Shown: positions 1 to 8,805, counted from the first letter of the stretch. The stretch: 64,000 nt of DNA from Pedobacter panaciterrae (GCF_013204795.1 NZ_JABMKW010000012.1:83024-147023), one strand, 5' to 3'. Numbers and translations: made by a program. Notes: generated by a model not told the origin, from the sequence alone.

Positions 1-174
1 GAAATGCAAAACATTGTAAACAGCTATCAATGTGAATGGAAAACAGCAATTGAGGATCCGGAAATAAGAAAAAGGTTCAATCATTTTGTGAATGCGCCCG
101 AAGAAAAAGATCCAAGTGTAAAATTTGACGAAATGCGCGGCCAGAAAAAGGCTGCAAACTGGACAACAGCATAA
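1..174 (+). CDS. nirB: Nitrite reductase large subunit, C-terminal end (partial)
   Basis: The reading frame is open from base 1 and stops at 172-174. It gives a 57-residue tail containing FNHFVNAPEEKDPSVKFDE and MRGQKKAANW. This resembles the end of NADH-dependent assimilatory nitrite reductase large subunits (FVN..., D-P-x-V-x-F, RGQ...P-x-W). The enzyme reduces nitrite to ammonium in the cytoplasm using siroheme, a [4Fe-4S] cluster and FAD. The catalytic parts lie outside the window. The nirD gene follows 43 bases downstream, which supports the call. The identification rests on a short tail plus context. Confidence 0.8.
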   Translation, partial: EMQNIVNSYQCEWKTAIEDPEIRKRFNHFVNAPEEKDPSVKFDEMRGQKKAANWTTA

Positions 175-217
175 TTTAAATCAACAAACCTATTTATACA
201 CTAACAAAACAGAAATC

Positions 218-562
218 ATGATAGAAACAACAACAAACTGGTTTGAAGCATGTCGCGTTGAAGACGCAGTACAAAACGGAGGAGTATGTGTTAAATGCGG
301 CGAGGAACAAATTGCCTTATTTTATTTTACCCGCAGAAATGAATGGTATGCCACACAAAACCTATGCCCACACCGCAGGCAAATGGCACTTAGCCGCGGC
401 ATGATCGGCTCTGTAGGTGAAGACCCTAAAATTGCCTGCCCCTTTCATAAAAAAACATTTTCACTTTCTACAGGAGAGTGCTTAAGCGGAGATGAATGCG
501 CCATACAAACCTACCCGGTTAAGGTTGAAGATGGGTTAGTATACATCGGCTTACAAAATTAA
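218..562 (+). CDS. nirD: Nitrite reductase small subunit, Rieske type
   Basis: This is a 114-residue Rieske-fold protein. The cluster motifs are C50-P-H52 and C74-P-F-H77, the CxH...CxxH pattern that ligates a [2Fe-2S] centre. NirD partners NirB in cytoplasmic NADH-dependent nitrite reduction. The frame is open upstream to 125, but I chose the ATG at 218 because the protein then begins MIETTTNWFEAC, the usual NirD-like start, and the upstream stretch overlaps nirB out of frame. Length is normal for the family. It lies between nirB and a nitrate transporter gene, as in other assimilation clusters. Confidence 0.9.
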   Translation: MIETTTNWFEACRVEDAVQNGGVCVKCGEEQIALFYFTRRNEWYATQNLCPHRRQMALSRGMIGSVGEDPKIACPFHKKTFSLSTGECLSGDECAIQTYPVKVEDGLVYIGLQN

Positions 563-571
563 ATATAAAAA

Positions 572-603
572 ACCCCATCAGAAGGTCGGATTTCTGACGG
601 GGT
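572..603. terminator. Hairpin after nirD
   Basis: A 12-base stem (ACCCCATCAGAA with TTCTGACGGGGT, one A-C mismatch) encloses an 8-base loop directly after the nirD stop. On the plus strand no T-run follows (AAAATAG). On the minus strand a run of six Ts follows the stem, so the classical terminator shape points the other way. It may still end or stabilise the nirBD transcript. Confidence 0.5.
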
Positions 604-753
604 AAAATAGTCTCATCGATTAAATAAAACTTATCAAATGTATCAAAAAGTATTTACTCTTTCTGTTAGTGCAGCACCTTCATGAAATTAATTTCCGTAA
701 ACCGTTAACCACCACAACATCAAACAAATTCCGGAACCTAAATCTCATGAATT

Positions 754-2064
754 ATGACTGAAGAACTTAAACCACTAAAAAAACTTAATATATTTTCAAC
801 GAAAGGTATTCAAATGAAAACCTTTCATATTACCTGGATAACCTTCTTTTTCTGCTTTTTTGGATGGTTTGGCGCAGCCCCACTCATGCCGCTGATAAGA
901 GAACAGCTACACTTAAGTAAAGATCAGATCGGCAATATTATTATTGCCTCAGTTTCTGCAACAATTATTGCCAGGCTAATTATTGGTAAACTATGCGATA
1001 CCCTTGGACCAAGGTTATCCTACACAATTCTGCTTGCACTGGGCTCAATACCCGTTATGTGCATTGGGTTAAGTAACAGCTACGAAAGTTTTCTTTTATT
1101 CCGCTTCGTCATCGGAATTATAGGTGCTTCTTTTGTAATCACACAATTCCACACCTCAATGATGTTTGCCCCAAATGTAATAGGAACTGCAAATGCTGTT
1201 ACAGGCGGCTGGGGAAATCTTGGTGGTGGAGTTACAAACCTGATTATGCCACTTATTGCAGCTGGTTTTGCAGGCCTGGGCTTTGTAAGTCAGGCCAACT
1301 CATGGAGGGTTGCTATGATCGTTCCGGGGGTAATTCTATTAGTTATGGCTTTTATCTACTACAAGTACACAAAAGATACGCCTGCCGGAAACTTTAATGA
1401 TTTACAGGTCATTAAAGTCAAAAAAACTCAAAAAGGCTCTTTTATGGCCGCATTAAAAGATTACAGAACATGGGTGCTGGCATTAGCTTACGCTGCATGC
1501 TTTGGAATAGAGATAACCGTTGATAATGTTGCTGCAACATTTTTCACAGATCAGTTCGGTGCATCAATGATTATGGCCGGTGCCATGGCGAGCATATTTG
1601 GTGGCATGAACATTTTTGCAAGGGCACTCGGTGGCTTTGTTAGTGATAAAGTTGGAAAATCTTATGGCCTTAGAGGAAAAGGAATACTACTAGGGGCATT
1701 GTTAGTTTTGGAAGGAATTGGGATTAGCTTATTTGCCCAATCACAAACTCTTGGTTTAGCTATAGCAGCAATGCTTTTGTTTGCACTATTTCTAAAAATG
1801 GCCAATGGTGGCACTTATGGCATTGTCCCTTTCATCAATAAAGATGCAATTGGCTCTGTAAGTGGTATTGTTGGTGCAGGCGGAAATATAGGTGCAATGC
1901 TGGTAGGCTTTCTTTTTAAATCAGAGCACCTCACCTACGCTGACGCTTTTCACTACATAGGAATTGGGGTAGCAGTAATTGGTCTGCTGGTATTTATTAC
2001 CCGATTTCAATTAAAAAGATCCGAAAATACGGAAACAGTAAAACAAGAGTTTCAACAGGCTTAA
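754..2064 (+). CDS. Nitrate/nitrite transporter, NarK/NasA-type MFS
   Basis: A 436-residue major facilitator protein with about 12 hydrophobic segments. It carries the glycine-rich nitrate signature AVTGGWGNLGGGVT at residues 148-161 and a second one (GIVGAGGNIGA) near 371-381. Both are hallmarks of the nitrate/nitrite porter family. R74 in the second membrane segment is a candidate for the substrate-binding arginine known in NarK. It should bring nitrate across the inner membrane for the reductase encoded 22 bases downstream. Whether it is a nitrate/proton symporter or a nitrate/nitrite antiporter cannot be told from sequence; the assimilatory context favours uptake. Start: ATG at 754; another in-frame ATG at 814 (residue 21) is possible. 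Confidence 0.92.
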   Translation: MTEELKPLKKLNIFSTKGIQMKTFHITWITFFFCFFGWFGAAPLMPLIREQLHLSKDQIGNIIIASVSATIIARLIIGKLCDTLGPRLSYTILLALGSIPVMCIGLSNSYESFLLFRFVIGIIGASFVITQFHTSMMFAPNVIGTANAVTGGWGNLGGGVTNLIMPLIAAGFAGLGFVSQANSWRVAMIVPGVILLVMAFIYYKYTKDTPAGNFNDLQVIKVKKTQKGSFMAALKDYRTWVLALAYAACFGIEITVDNVAATFFTDQFGASMIMAGAMASIFGGMNIFARALGGFVSDKVGKSYGLRGKGILLGALLVLEGIGISLFAQSQTLGLAIAAMLLFALFLKMANGGTYGIVPFINKDAIGSVSGIVGAGGNIGAMLVGFLFKSEHLTYADAFHYIGIGVAVIGLLVFITRFQLKRSENTETVKQEFQQA

Positions 2065-2086
2065 TTCTACCTAACAGAAAACGTGT

Positions 2087-5000
2087 ATGTCTGGAGATAA
2101 GAACAAAGTTTTTAAAAGTACATGCTGCTATTGTGGTGTTGGCTGTGGCGTAAACGTTACTTTAGAAAAAAACAAGACCATTACAGTACAGGGCGACAAA
2201 GATCATCCGGTAAACCATGGCATGCTTTGCAGTAAGGGACTTAACCTCCAGTACACAGTAAACGATAAAAGCGATCGTCTCCTTTATCCTCAAATGAGGT
2301 ATAATAAAAATATGCCCTTACAAAGGGTAAGCTGGGACGATGCACTGAATCGGACAGCAGCTGTTTTTAAGACTTTTATTGATAAATATGGGCCCGATTC
2401 TGTTGCTTTTTATGCGTCTGGGCAATGCCTCACCGAAGAATACTATGTTATCAATAAATTAATTAAAGGTTTTATAGGCAGTAACAATATCGACACCAAT
2501 TCTCGTCTTTGCATGAGCAGTGCTGTTACTGCTTATAAAATGGCTTTAGGTGAAGATAGTGTTCCGGTGTGCTATGACGATATTGAACTTGCCGACTGCT
2601 TTTTCGTTACCGGTGCTAATCCCGCATGGTGCCACCCAATACTTTGGCGTAGAGTTGAAGCCCATAAAGCCGCAAATCCAAACATTAAAATTATTGTAGC
2701 CGACCCAAGAGTGACAGACTCTTGCGGTCTTGCCGATCTTCACTTGCAAATCAATCCTGGAACCGATGTAACACTGAACCATGCAATAGGCCGGGCACTT
2801 ATTGAAACAGGCAATGTAGACAGTGATTTTATAAGCAATCACACAGAAGGCTTTTCCGATTACAAACGGAAGGTATTTGAAAGGACTTTAGAAGAATCAG
2901 CCAAAATCTGCGGCGTCACGGAATCTGAGATACAACTTGCGGCAACATATATAGGCGATGCCAAAGGCTTTTTAACGATGTGGACAATGGGACTTAATCA
3001 AAGTTCAATTGGTGTTAACAAGAATCTGAGTCTAATTAACCTGAATCTTATTACAGGCCACATTGGAAAGCCGGGTTCTGGCCCCTTTTCACTTACCGGA
3101 CAACCAAATGCAATGGGTGGTCGCGAAGTAGGTGGACTTGCAAATCTTCTTCCTGCGCATCGCGACCTATCAAATGAACTACATCGTCAGGAAGTGCAAA
3201 AATTCTGGGGAGGAACAACAATTTCCGGCAAAACAGGGCTTACCGCTACAGAAATGTTTGAGGCCCTGCATGATGGCCGGCTTAAAGCAATCTGGATACT
3301 TTGCACAAACCCATTAACAAGTTTACCCAATGCACGGTTTGCCGAAGAAGCTTTAAAAAGAGCAAAATTTGTTGTGATACAGGAAATTACTGATAAGGCA
3401 GAGACGCTTGCTTATGCCGATGTTATTTTACCTGCAGCAGCCTGGACAGAAAAAGAAGGCACCATGACCAATTCCGAAAGAAGGATAAGTCACCTGAATA
3501 AGGTTATCGATGCACCCGGAGAAGCACTTCCTGATGCAGAAATCATCTGCCGTTTTGCAAAAAAAATGGGCTATAATGGGTTTGAGTACAACAGCATGGA
3601 GGATATATACAAAGAACATGCAAAACTCACCTATAGAACCAGCATTAATATACATGGGCTCGACTATAAACAAATCGACAAGAGCAATACCCTGCAATGG
3701 CCATTCAACAAAAGAACCGAGAGTGGCACAAAACGTCTGTTTACAAATCATTCATTTCATACAAGATCCAAGAAAGCGATTATACACAGCCCCTCCGATC
3801 AGCTGAACAGCGAACTTCCTGACGAAGATTTTCCATTTATCCTAACCACAGGCAGAGTTCGTGATCACTGGCATACTATGTCTAAAACAGGCAAAGTGAG
3901 CAAGCTTAAACAGCATATTAAAGATGCTTTTATGGAAATCAATCCAACAGATGCAGAATTCTTATCTATAGAAGATAATCAGGTTATAGTTGTACGATCC
4001 AGACGTGGTGAAGTGCAGGTTAAGGCAAAGCTGTCTGCCTCCATAAAACAAGGCGTAGTATTTCTCCCTATGCATTGGGGAAAAATATTGGGCAGCGATT
4101 TAAACAGAGCCAACAACGTTACCAGTACTATACTAGACCCCCTATCTAAAGAACCTGATTTTAAATATTGTGCTGTAAATATTGAAAAGTTCCAAAAAGA
4201 CTTCCAAAAAATAGTAATTATAGGCGCTGGTGCCGGCGCTTATGGCTTTGTTAAATCTTACACGGAAATCAACAAGGAAGACCAAATCACAGTCTTTAGC
4301 AAAGAGAATTTTCCATTTTACAATCGTGTAATGCTCCCTGATTATATAAGCGGAGAACAAAAATGGGAACAATTGGTAAAAATGAATGATGAGGAAGAGC
4401 CCGAATATAGTATCAGACTGTTAAGAGGCATCAGCGTAGAAAAAGTAAACAGAGAACAGAAATACGTAATAGATTCAACCGGCAAAAGAACATCGTATGA
4501 TGTATTGATTATGGCTATGGGAAGTCGCTCTACCCTTCCCAAAAATGCGCCTTCCTTACCTGGCATATTTACCATGCGGAGTCGTACAGATGCAGACAAT
4601 TTCAAAAAACATATTCCTAAAAACGCTCATGTAGTAGTTGTTGGTGGCGGCCTGCTTGGCCTGGAAATGGCTGCATCACTACGTGAAATAGGCGTAAAAA
4701 TAACCATCATTCATAGGGTATCCAGATTTTTGAACAGACAACTGGATCCGCTGGGAAGCCAGATGCTGCATGAGGAAATGGTAGATCAGGGCTGTGATAT
4801 TTATTACAATGATGAAGTACAGCTTTATTACGGCCGTTCCAAACTAACAGGCATTGAGCTAAAAAGCGGCCGCAGGATAAATTGTGATGCAATTATACTG
4901 GCTATTGGCACTACTCCCAATATTGAACTGGCAAAAGAAACAGGATTAGATTGTAAACGTGGTGTACTTGTAAACGAGCGTTTACAAACCAACGATCCTT

Positions 5001-5602
5001 CCATTTACGCCATAGGCGAGATTGCCGAATTTGAAGGCACATTATATGGAATAACGGCCGCTGCTGAGCAGCAAGCAGAGGTAGTTGCCAAATTTCACAA
5101 CGGAGATATCAGCAGCTATTACAAAGGCAGCCTCTTCATGAACATCATAAAGATCCACGGATTTGACCTTTGCAGTATTGGACTATCAGAATGCCCTGAC
5201 GACCAAAACTATGAAGAGATTGTTTTTATCGATAAGGCAAAACGGTATTATAAAAAATGTATCATCCATCAGGACAGACTTGTTGGAACAATCTTAATTG
5301 GGGATAAAACCGAGTTCCTTGAGTTCAGGGAACTAATAGCCAACAAAATAGAATTAAGTGATAAGAGATTACAACTGCTTAGAAGTGGTAAAAAAACAGA
5401 ACCGGTATCGGGCAAACTGGTATGCAGCTGTAACAACGTTGGAGCAGGAAACCTCCTAAAAAAAATAACCTCAGGGTGTTCAGATTTTAAGGAATTATGT
5501 GAATCAACAGGGGCAGGAATGGGGTGTGGTTCTTGTAAACCAGAGGTTAAGCTTATCCTTCAGGAAGCATTAAAGGAAGAAGTATTAGAAAAAACGAACT
5601 GA
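2087..5602 (+). CDS. nasA: Fused assimilatory nitrate reductase (Mo domain + FAD/NAD(P)H domain + BFD-like [2Fe-2S])
   Basis: A 1171-residue cytoplasmic enzyme made of three parts. Residues 1 to about 690 are a molybdopterin oxidoreductase: C13, C16, C20 and C48 form the N-terminal [4Fe-4S] site, followed by the bis-MGD-binding region and a C-terminal Mo-binding domain with TGRVRDHWHTMSKTGK. Residues from about 706 form a two-nucleotide-fold flavoprotein of the NirB/rubredoxin-reductase type, with GAGAGAYG near 708 and VVVVGGGLLGLEMA near 849. From about 1110 a BFD-like [2Fe-2S] domain shows CSCNNVG...GCGSCKPE. The chain should therefore take electrons from NAD(P)H and reduce nitrate to nitrite without a separate NasB-type electron-transfer subunit. 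It lies 22 bases after the transporter and 1 base before the rubredoxin gene, so an operon is likely. No signal peptide is seen, which fits assimilation rather than respiration. No twin-arginine motif is present. Confidence 0.9.
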   Translation: MSGDKNKVFKSTCCYCGVGCGVNVTLEKNKTITVQGDKDHPVNHGMLCSKGLNLQYTVNDKSDRLLYPQMRYNKNMPLQRVSWDDALNRTAAVFKTFIDKYGPDSVAFYASGQCLTEEYYVINKLIKGFIGSNNIDTNSRLCMSSAVTAYKMALGEDSVPVCYDDIELADCFFVTGANPAWCHPILWRRVEAHKAANPNIKIIVADPRVTDSCGLADLHLQINPGTDVTLNHAIGRALIETGNVDSDFISNHTEGFSDYKRKVFERTLEESAKICGVTESEIQLAATYIGDAKGFLTMWTMGLNQSSIGVNKNLSLINLNLITGHIGKPGSGPFSLTGQPNAMGGREVGGLANLLPAHRDLSNELHRQEVQKFWGGTTISGKTGLTATEMFEALHDGRLKAIWILCTNPLTSLPNARFAEEALKRAKFVVIQEITDKAETLAYADVILPAAAWTEKEGTMTNSERRISHLNKVIDAPGEALPDAEIICRFAKKMGYNGFEYNSMEDIYKEHAKLTYRTSINIHGLDYKQIDKSNTLQWPFNKRTESGTKRLFTNHSFHTRSKKAIIHSPSDQLNSELPDEDFPFILTTGRVRDHWHTMSKTGKVSKLKQHIKDAFMEINPTDAEFLSIEDNQVIVVRSRRGEVQVKAKLSASIKQGVVFLPMHWGKILGSDLNRANNVTSTILDPLSKEPDFKYCAVNIEKFQKDFQKIVIIGAGAGAYGFVKSYTEINKEDQITVFSKENFPFYNRVMLPDYISGEQKWEQLVKMNDEEEPEYSIRLLRGISVEKVNREQKYVIDSTGKRTSYDVLIMAMGSRSTLPKNAPSLPGIFTMRSRTDADNFKKHIPKNAHVVVVGGGLLGLEMAASLREIGVKITIIHRVSRFLNRQLDPLGSQMLHEEMVDQGCDIYYNDEVQLYYGRSKLTGIELKSGRRINCDAIILAIGTTPNIELAKETGLDCKRGVLVNERLQTNDPSIYAIGEIAEFEGTLYGITAAAEQQAEVVAKFHNGDISSYYKGSLFMNIIKIHGFDLCSIGLSECPDDQNYEEIVFIDKAKRYYKKCIIHQDRLVGTILIGDKTEFLEFRELIANKIELSDKRLQLLRSGKKTEPVSGKLVCSCNNVGAGNLLKKITSGCSDFKELCESTGAGMGCGSCKPEVKLILQEALKEEVLEKTN

Positions 5603-5603
5603 T

Positions 5604-7091
5604 ATGGAAAACAAGGAAATAAAAAAACATCAAATTAAAGTAAATCTTCCGGGAGGCATTGTTTCTATTGGTGATCTTTTACAAATCCTCACTATTCTCG
5701 AAGAATCAGCAGTCGAAAACGTAAGATTTGGCACCAGACAGCAGCTTTATTTTTCTGTGGATGAAGATAAGTTAGAAGACATTGAGCATGGCTTTTTTAT
5801 ATCCGACACTGAGTTTGAAATAGATGCTGATAAACAGCCAAACATCATTAGCTCTTATGTAACTGAAGACATATTTAACAATTCGAATTGGCTCCGCGAA
5901 GGGGTTTACAGAGATGTTTTAGATGCTTTTGACTATACCCCAAGATTAAAAATCAATCTGGCAGACAACAGTCAGACCTTAATTCCCTTTTTCACTGGAA
6001 ATTTAAACTTTATATCTTCAGAGATTGGCAATTATTGGTATTTATACATACGTTTTCCCAGAACCAATATCATTTACTGCTGGTCATCTTTAATTTATTC
6101 TGAGGACATTGGCACCCTTAGCAAATTGGTTGAAGACGCAATATTCAGCAATAAAGATTTATTTTATGATCAAATTAATATTGACGGACTGCTACTGGAA
6201 AACAAGGTAAAATTAACCGGAAGCATCTTTTACCAACCCCTCTCTGCCCCGCTAAAGCTACCCGATTTCCAATTACCATACTATGAGGGATTCAATAAAT
6301 ATAACGACAAATATTGGCTAGGGATTTACCGTAGAAACGAATTGTTTTCAGTTTCATTTCTTAAAGATCTTTGTGCTATTTGCGCAAAAACCCGCATTGG
6401 CCAGCTGTACACTACTCCCTGGAAATCAATTATCATAAAAGGTGTAGAAACAGGCGACAAAAAACTCTGGAATGCTGTACTGGATAAAAACAGAATAAAC
6501 GTACGTCACGCATCCAACGAACTAAACTGGCAAAGTGAGGATCTTTGTGAATATGGGCTTAACCTTAAACGGGAGCTTATCAATGAGTTTAACAAAGTAG
6601 ATCTCAGAACTTTCAAACTTTGTTTTGCAATTAAAACCAATCCAAAAAGTGGCTTATTTGGCTCAGTAATTATAAGGAAATGTGCCAATAATGACTTGGA
6701 GGATGAATGCAAATTCGACATTCTTCATACCACTGATTTTAATCCCAATTCGAAGAATTTCACTCTTTATAAAGACAACCTTGACAGAGCATCATTAGCT
6801 GAAGCATTGGTAAAACTTTGCGACAATTATTATCAGCTCCAGACTTTGTCAGAAAGTGCTTCTGCAGATAATTATTACGAAACAGAATTGGTTACAGAAA
6901 TTGAGTACGTCATTGCGCACCAGTGCAGTCACTGCTTAACTATATATGATGAAACATGGGGAGATGAGGCAAATGGAGTACCACCTGGAACCCCCTTCTC
7001 AGATTTAAAAGCAGATTACGGTTGCGCTGTTTGCGGAGCCTTTAAAACAGATATTATTCCGATTCAAAAAGAATCACTACAAACAATTTAG
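5604..7091 (+). CDS. Rubredoxin-tailed, nitrite/sulfite-reductase-like protein
   Basis: A 495-residue protein. The N-terminus (about 8-75) resembles the ferredoxin-like half-domain of nitrite and sulfite reductases, including NVRFGTRQQLYFSV. The C-terminus (about 436-490) is a rubredoxin domain: C441-S-H-C444 and C474-A-V-C477, with the typical NGVPPGTPFSDL between them. I see no siroheme/[4Fe-4S] cysteine set of the CxxxxxC...CxxxC kind, so it is unlikely to be a nitrite or sulfite reductase itself. Its start lies one base after the nitrate reductase stop, so the two are almost certainly co-translated. A role as electron carrier or partner of that reductase is inferred. The middle of the protein (about 80-430) I recognise only as a possible degenerate second half-repeat. 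Confidence 0.75.
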   Translation: MENKEIKKHQIKVNLPGGIVSIGDLLQILTILEESAVENVRFGTRQQLYFSVDEDKLEDIEHGFFISDTEFEIDADKQPNIISSYVTEDIFNNSNWLREGVYRDVLDAFDYTPRLKINLADNSQTLIPFFTGNLNFISSEIGNYWYLYIRFPRTNIIYCWSSLIYSEDIGTLSKLVEDAIFSNKDLFYDQINIDGLLLENKVKLTGSIFYQPLSAPLKLPDFQLPYYEGFNKYNDKYWLGIYRRNELFSVSFLKDLCAICAKTRIGQLYTTPWKSIIIKGVETGDKKLWNAVLDKNRINVRHASNELNWQSEDLCEYGLNLKRELINEFNKVDLRTFKLCFAIKTNPKSGLFGSVIIRKCANNDLEDECKFDILHTTDFNPNSKNFTLYKDNLDRASLAEALVKLCDNYYQLQTLSESASADNYYETELVTEIEYVIAHQCSHCLTIYDETWGDEANGVPPGTPFSDLKADYGCAVCGAFKTDIIPIQKESLQTI

Positions 7092-7115
7092 GTTTCACAT
7101 TTAAATTATCATTTC

Positions 7116-7520
7116 ATGAAAACACAATTACAACTTGCCATTTATGGCGGACTGGCACTTTGCATGCTGAATTTTAAAGGAAAAGCTCAAACAACACAAA
7201 TTAAACCTACCCTGTTTGAGGGAGTAGTGGTATTAAGTTATATTGATCATGGGGCCGCAATAAACTGTACAGGCCCTGCAATTAAATACACCAGCAAACC
7301 CTTCAGTTTATTAATAGGTTTACTTCCCAGTTTAAAAATCAAAGAAGACAAATCGCCCGGAAATGCACCCAAAAATGCAATTATTATACCTTCTTTAGGC
7401 TGTGGTGTAACGGCAATTTATAAACACATTGCCTTACAGATGCCGATGCTTTATACCGCAAAAACAAGTACAAAAGATGGAAAGTGGAATGTTGGAGTGG
7501 GCTTAGGATATAAGTTTTAA
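7116..7520 (+). CDS. Small exported protein, possible outer-membrane barrel
   Basis: A 134-residue protein I do not recognise. It begins with a signal peptide (hydrophobic stretch to about residue 24, then KAQ as likely cleavage site). Short alternating segments and the C-terminal NVGVGLGYKF, with a terminal phenylalanine, resemble the last strand of small outer-membrane barrels. It starts 24 bases after the rubredoxin gene and ends the nitrate cluster, so it is probably co-transcribed. One guess is help with nitrate passage or sensing at the outer membrane, but nothing in the sequence proves this. At this length it could make only a small barrel or part of one. Confidence 0.6.
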   Translation: MKTQLQLAIYGGLALCMLNFKGKAQTTQIKPTLFEGVVVLSYIDHGAAINCTGPAIKYTSKPFSLLIGLLPSLKIKEDKSPGNAPKNAIIIPSLGCGVTAIYKHIALQMPMLYTAKTSTKDGKWNVGVGLGYKF

Positions 7521-7530
7521 AGTATAAGAA

Positions 7531-8220
7531 TTATGCAATAAGTGTTAATGCTTTCAAACCTCTGGGATCTTTAACACTTATTGCTTTTCCTGTTATCGAA
7601 ATCAAATCTTCTCTAACAAGCTCATTCATCATTCGAAAAACTGTTTCATATGTGGTCCCTGTAAAAGCAGCAAGATCCTGCCTGCTTAGTTCTATATCAA
7701 TATGCCCTCTGTCATTTACGCCAAATTGATCTTTAAGTTGGATAATAGATAAAGCCAAACGACCTTTAACAGACATGTGGGCTAAATTCCGCATTCTCCG
7801 TTCCGATTCCTGTAGTTCATCAGCGTAAAACATCATCAATTGAAAAGTAAGGTCTGAATTTATCTTAAGGGTCGACATAAAGAAATCCAAATCAATAAAA
7901 CATACCGATGTGGCCTCAAGTGCAGTAGCAGATATAGGAAAAATGGCACTTTTGGTACTTAGACCGCGATGACCAATAATTGCACCATTACTGGCAAAAC
8001 GAACTATCAGTTCCTTATCTCCCCAGGTTTTGTGTATTTTAACTTTGCCTTTATTAACGAAATAAATACCATTAACCGGATCTCCTTCTTTAATTATCAC
8101 CTCCCCTTTTTTCACCAAAAAGTTCTTGCGATGATTCTCAATAGGTAATTTCCATTCCTTTAAAACCAATCTGCACATTAAGCAGCTTTGCAGATCACAT
8201 GCCTTTGTATTTTTCTTCAT
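7531..8220 (-). CDS. Crp/Fnr-family transcription regulator with N-terminal cysteines
   Basis: A 229-residue regulator with a cyclic-nucleotide-binding-type beta-roll (about 25-140), a long dimer helix, and a winged helix-turn-helix (about 165-215, LSRQDLAAFTGTTYETVFRM). C8, C13 and C16 (CDLQSCLMC) plus another cysteine in SVCFID recall the cluster-binding cysteines of Fnr, although the spacing differs from E. coli Fnr (C-x2-C-x5-C). It converges with the nitrate cluster, 10 bases apart, so it may respond to oxygen, nitric oxide or redox state and control nitrogen genes. That role is inferred from position. Start: ATG at 8220, directly before the cysteine motif. Confidence 0.85.
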   Translation of the reverse strand: MKKNTKACDLQSCLMCRLVLKEWKLPIENHRKNFLVKKGEVIIKEGDPVNGIYFVNKGKVKIHKTWGDKELIVRFASNGAIIGHRGLSTKSAIFPISATALEATSVCFIDLDFFMSTLKINSDLTFQLMMFYADELQESERRMRNLAHMSVKGRLALSIIQLKDQFGVNDRGHIDIELSRQDLAAFTGTTYETVFRMMNELVREDLISITGKAISVKDPRGLKALTLIA

Positions 8221-8380
8221 AAGGGTCTCTAGCTAAAAGGATTTCCTCTTATCTAGCAAAGAAACAATAAATCAATTAAATTAAGACATCCGATTTTAAT
8301 AATCAGCGTACAGATATGGCATAATAGTGCAATAATCGCAATTCTAAGCAGGTATAGTTTTTATATCAAAGCATTTGGGC

Positions 8381-8388
8381 TATCTTTG
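8381..8388 (+). promoter_or_regulatory. Candidate -7 element before small ORF
   Basis: TATCTTTG matches the Bacteroidota -7 consensus TAnnTTTG in full. It sits only 5 bases before the ATG at 8394, so a transcript from here would be almost leaderless. I see no clear TTG at the matching -33 position. Confidence 0.45.
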
Positions 8389-8393
8389 AACCA

Positions 8394-8543
8394 ATGGATT
8401 TCTTTAAGCAATTTTATAAAACACTGGGTATTCAGCTTGCAACATTATTGCGAACTGCTATTGCCATGTTTTTACGCTTTCTTTCCTTACAGTACGGTTT
8501 AGGAGATTCTTTTCTTAAAAGCAGTAAAGACTTTATTAAATAA
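8394..8543 (+). CDS. Small hypothetical protein, 49 residues
   Basis: ATG at 8394, TAA at 8541-8543. It encodes MDFFKQFYKTLGIQLATLL followed by an amphipathic, hydrophobic helix (RTAIAMFLRFLSLQYGLG) and a short charged tail. I know no family for it. A full-consensus -7 box lies just upstream, and a second small hydrophobic ORF follows, so this may be a real membrane-associated peptide. The protein is short enough that chance remains a fair alternative. Confidence 0.35.
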   Translation: MDFFKQFYKTLGIQLATLLRTAIAMFLRFLSLQYGLGDSFLKSSKDFIK

Positions 8544-8613
8544 ACCCCTCCCTTTTCTTGGGGTCAGGGGTCCAGACATTTAATTCTTTCCTTTCACCTT
8601 CTTGCTTTCTAAA

Positions 8614-8805
8614 ATGAAATTAATAAGCACTAAATGCTTTTTTAGGGCCATTCATATAATGCTGCTTTTAGCGCTGTTGATAGTTTTGCTATTGGCTATT
8701 TTACTACTTAAACCACTGTTGGTTTTACTTTCGGCGGGTACATTTACCTTTTTAACAAGCTGGTACAACAATAAAGACTTCGATGGCATTGCCTCAGTCG
8801 ATTAA
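8614..8805 (+). CDS. Small membrane protein, 63 residues
   Basis: From the ATG at 8614 (a TTG at 8602 would add four residues) the ORF encodes a strongly hydrophobic peptide with two stretches: HIMLLLALLIVLLLAILLL and PLLVLLSAGTFTFLTSW. They may form a hairpin of two membrane helices. The tail is polar (YNNKDFDGIASVD). I do not recognise the family. A 7-base stem (GCCTCAG/CTGAGGC, 8791-8818) spans its stop codon but has no T-run. The next gene starts 61 bases later on the same strand. Confidence 0.45.
   Translation: MKLISTKCFFRAIHIMLLLALLIVLLLAILLLKPLLVLLSAGTFTFLTSWYNNKDFDGIASVD

Noticed and set aside
125..217. Upstream extension of the nirD frame
   Set aside because: It overlaps the nirB tail in another frame and adds 31 residues before the normal NirD start.
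1..7520. Nitrate cluster as a recent transfer
   Set aside because: Base composition and codon use look like the rest of the window, and no mobile element or tRNA flank is visible.
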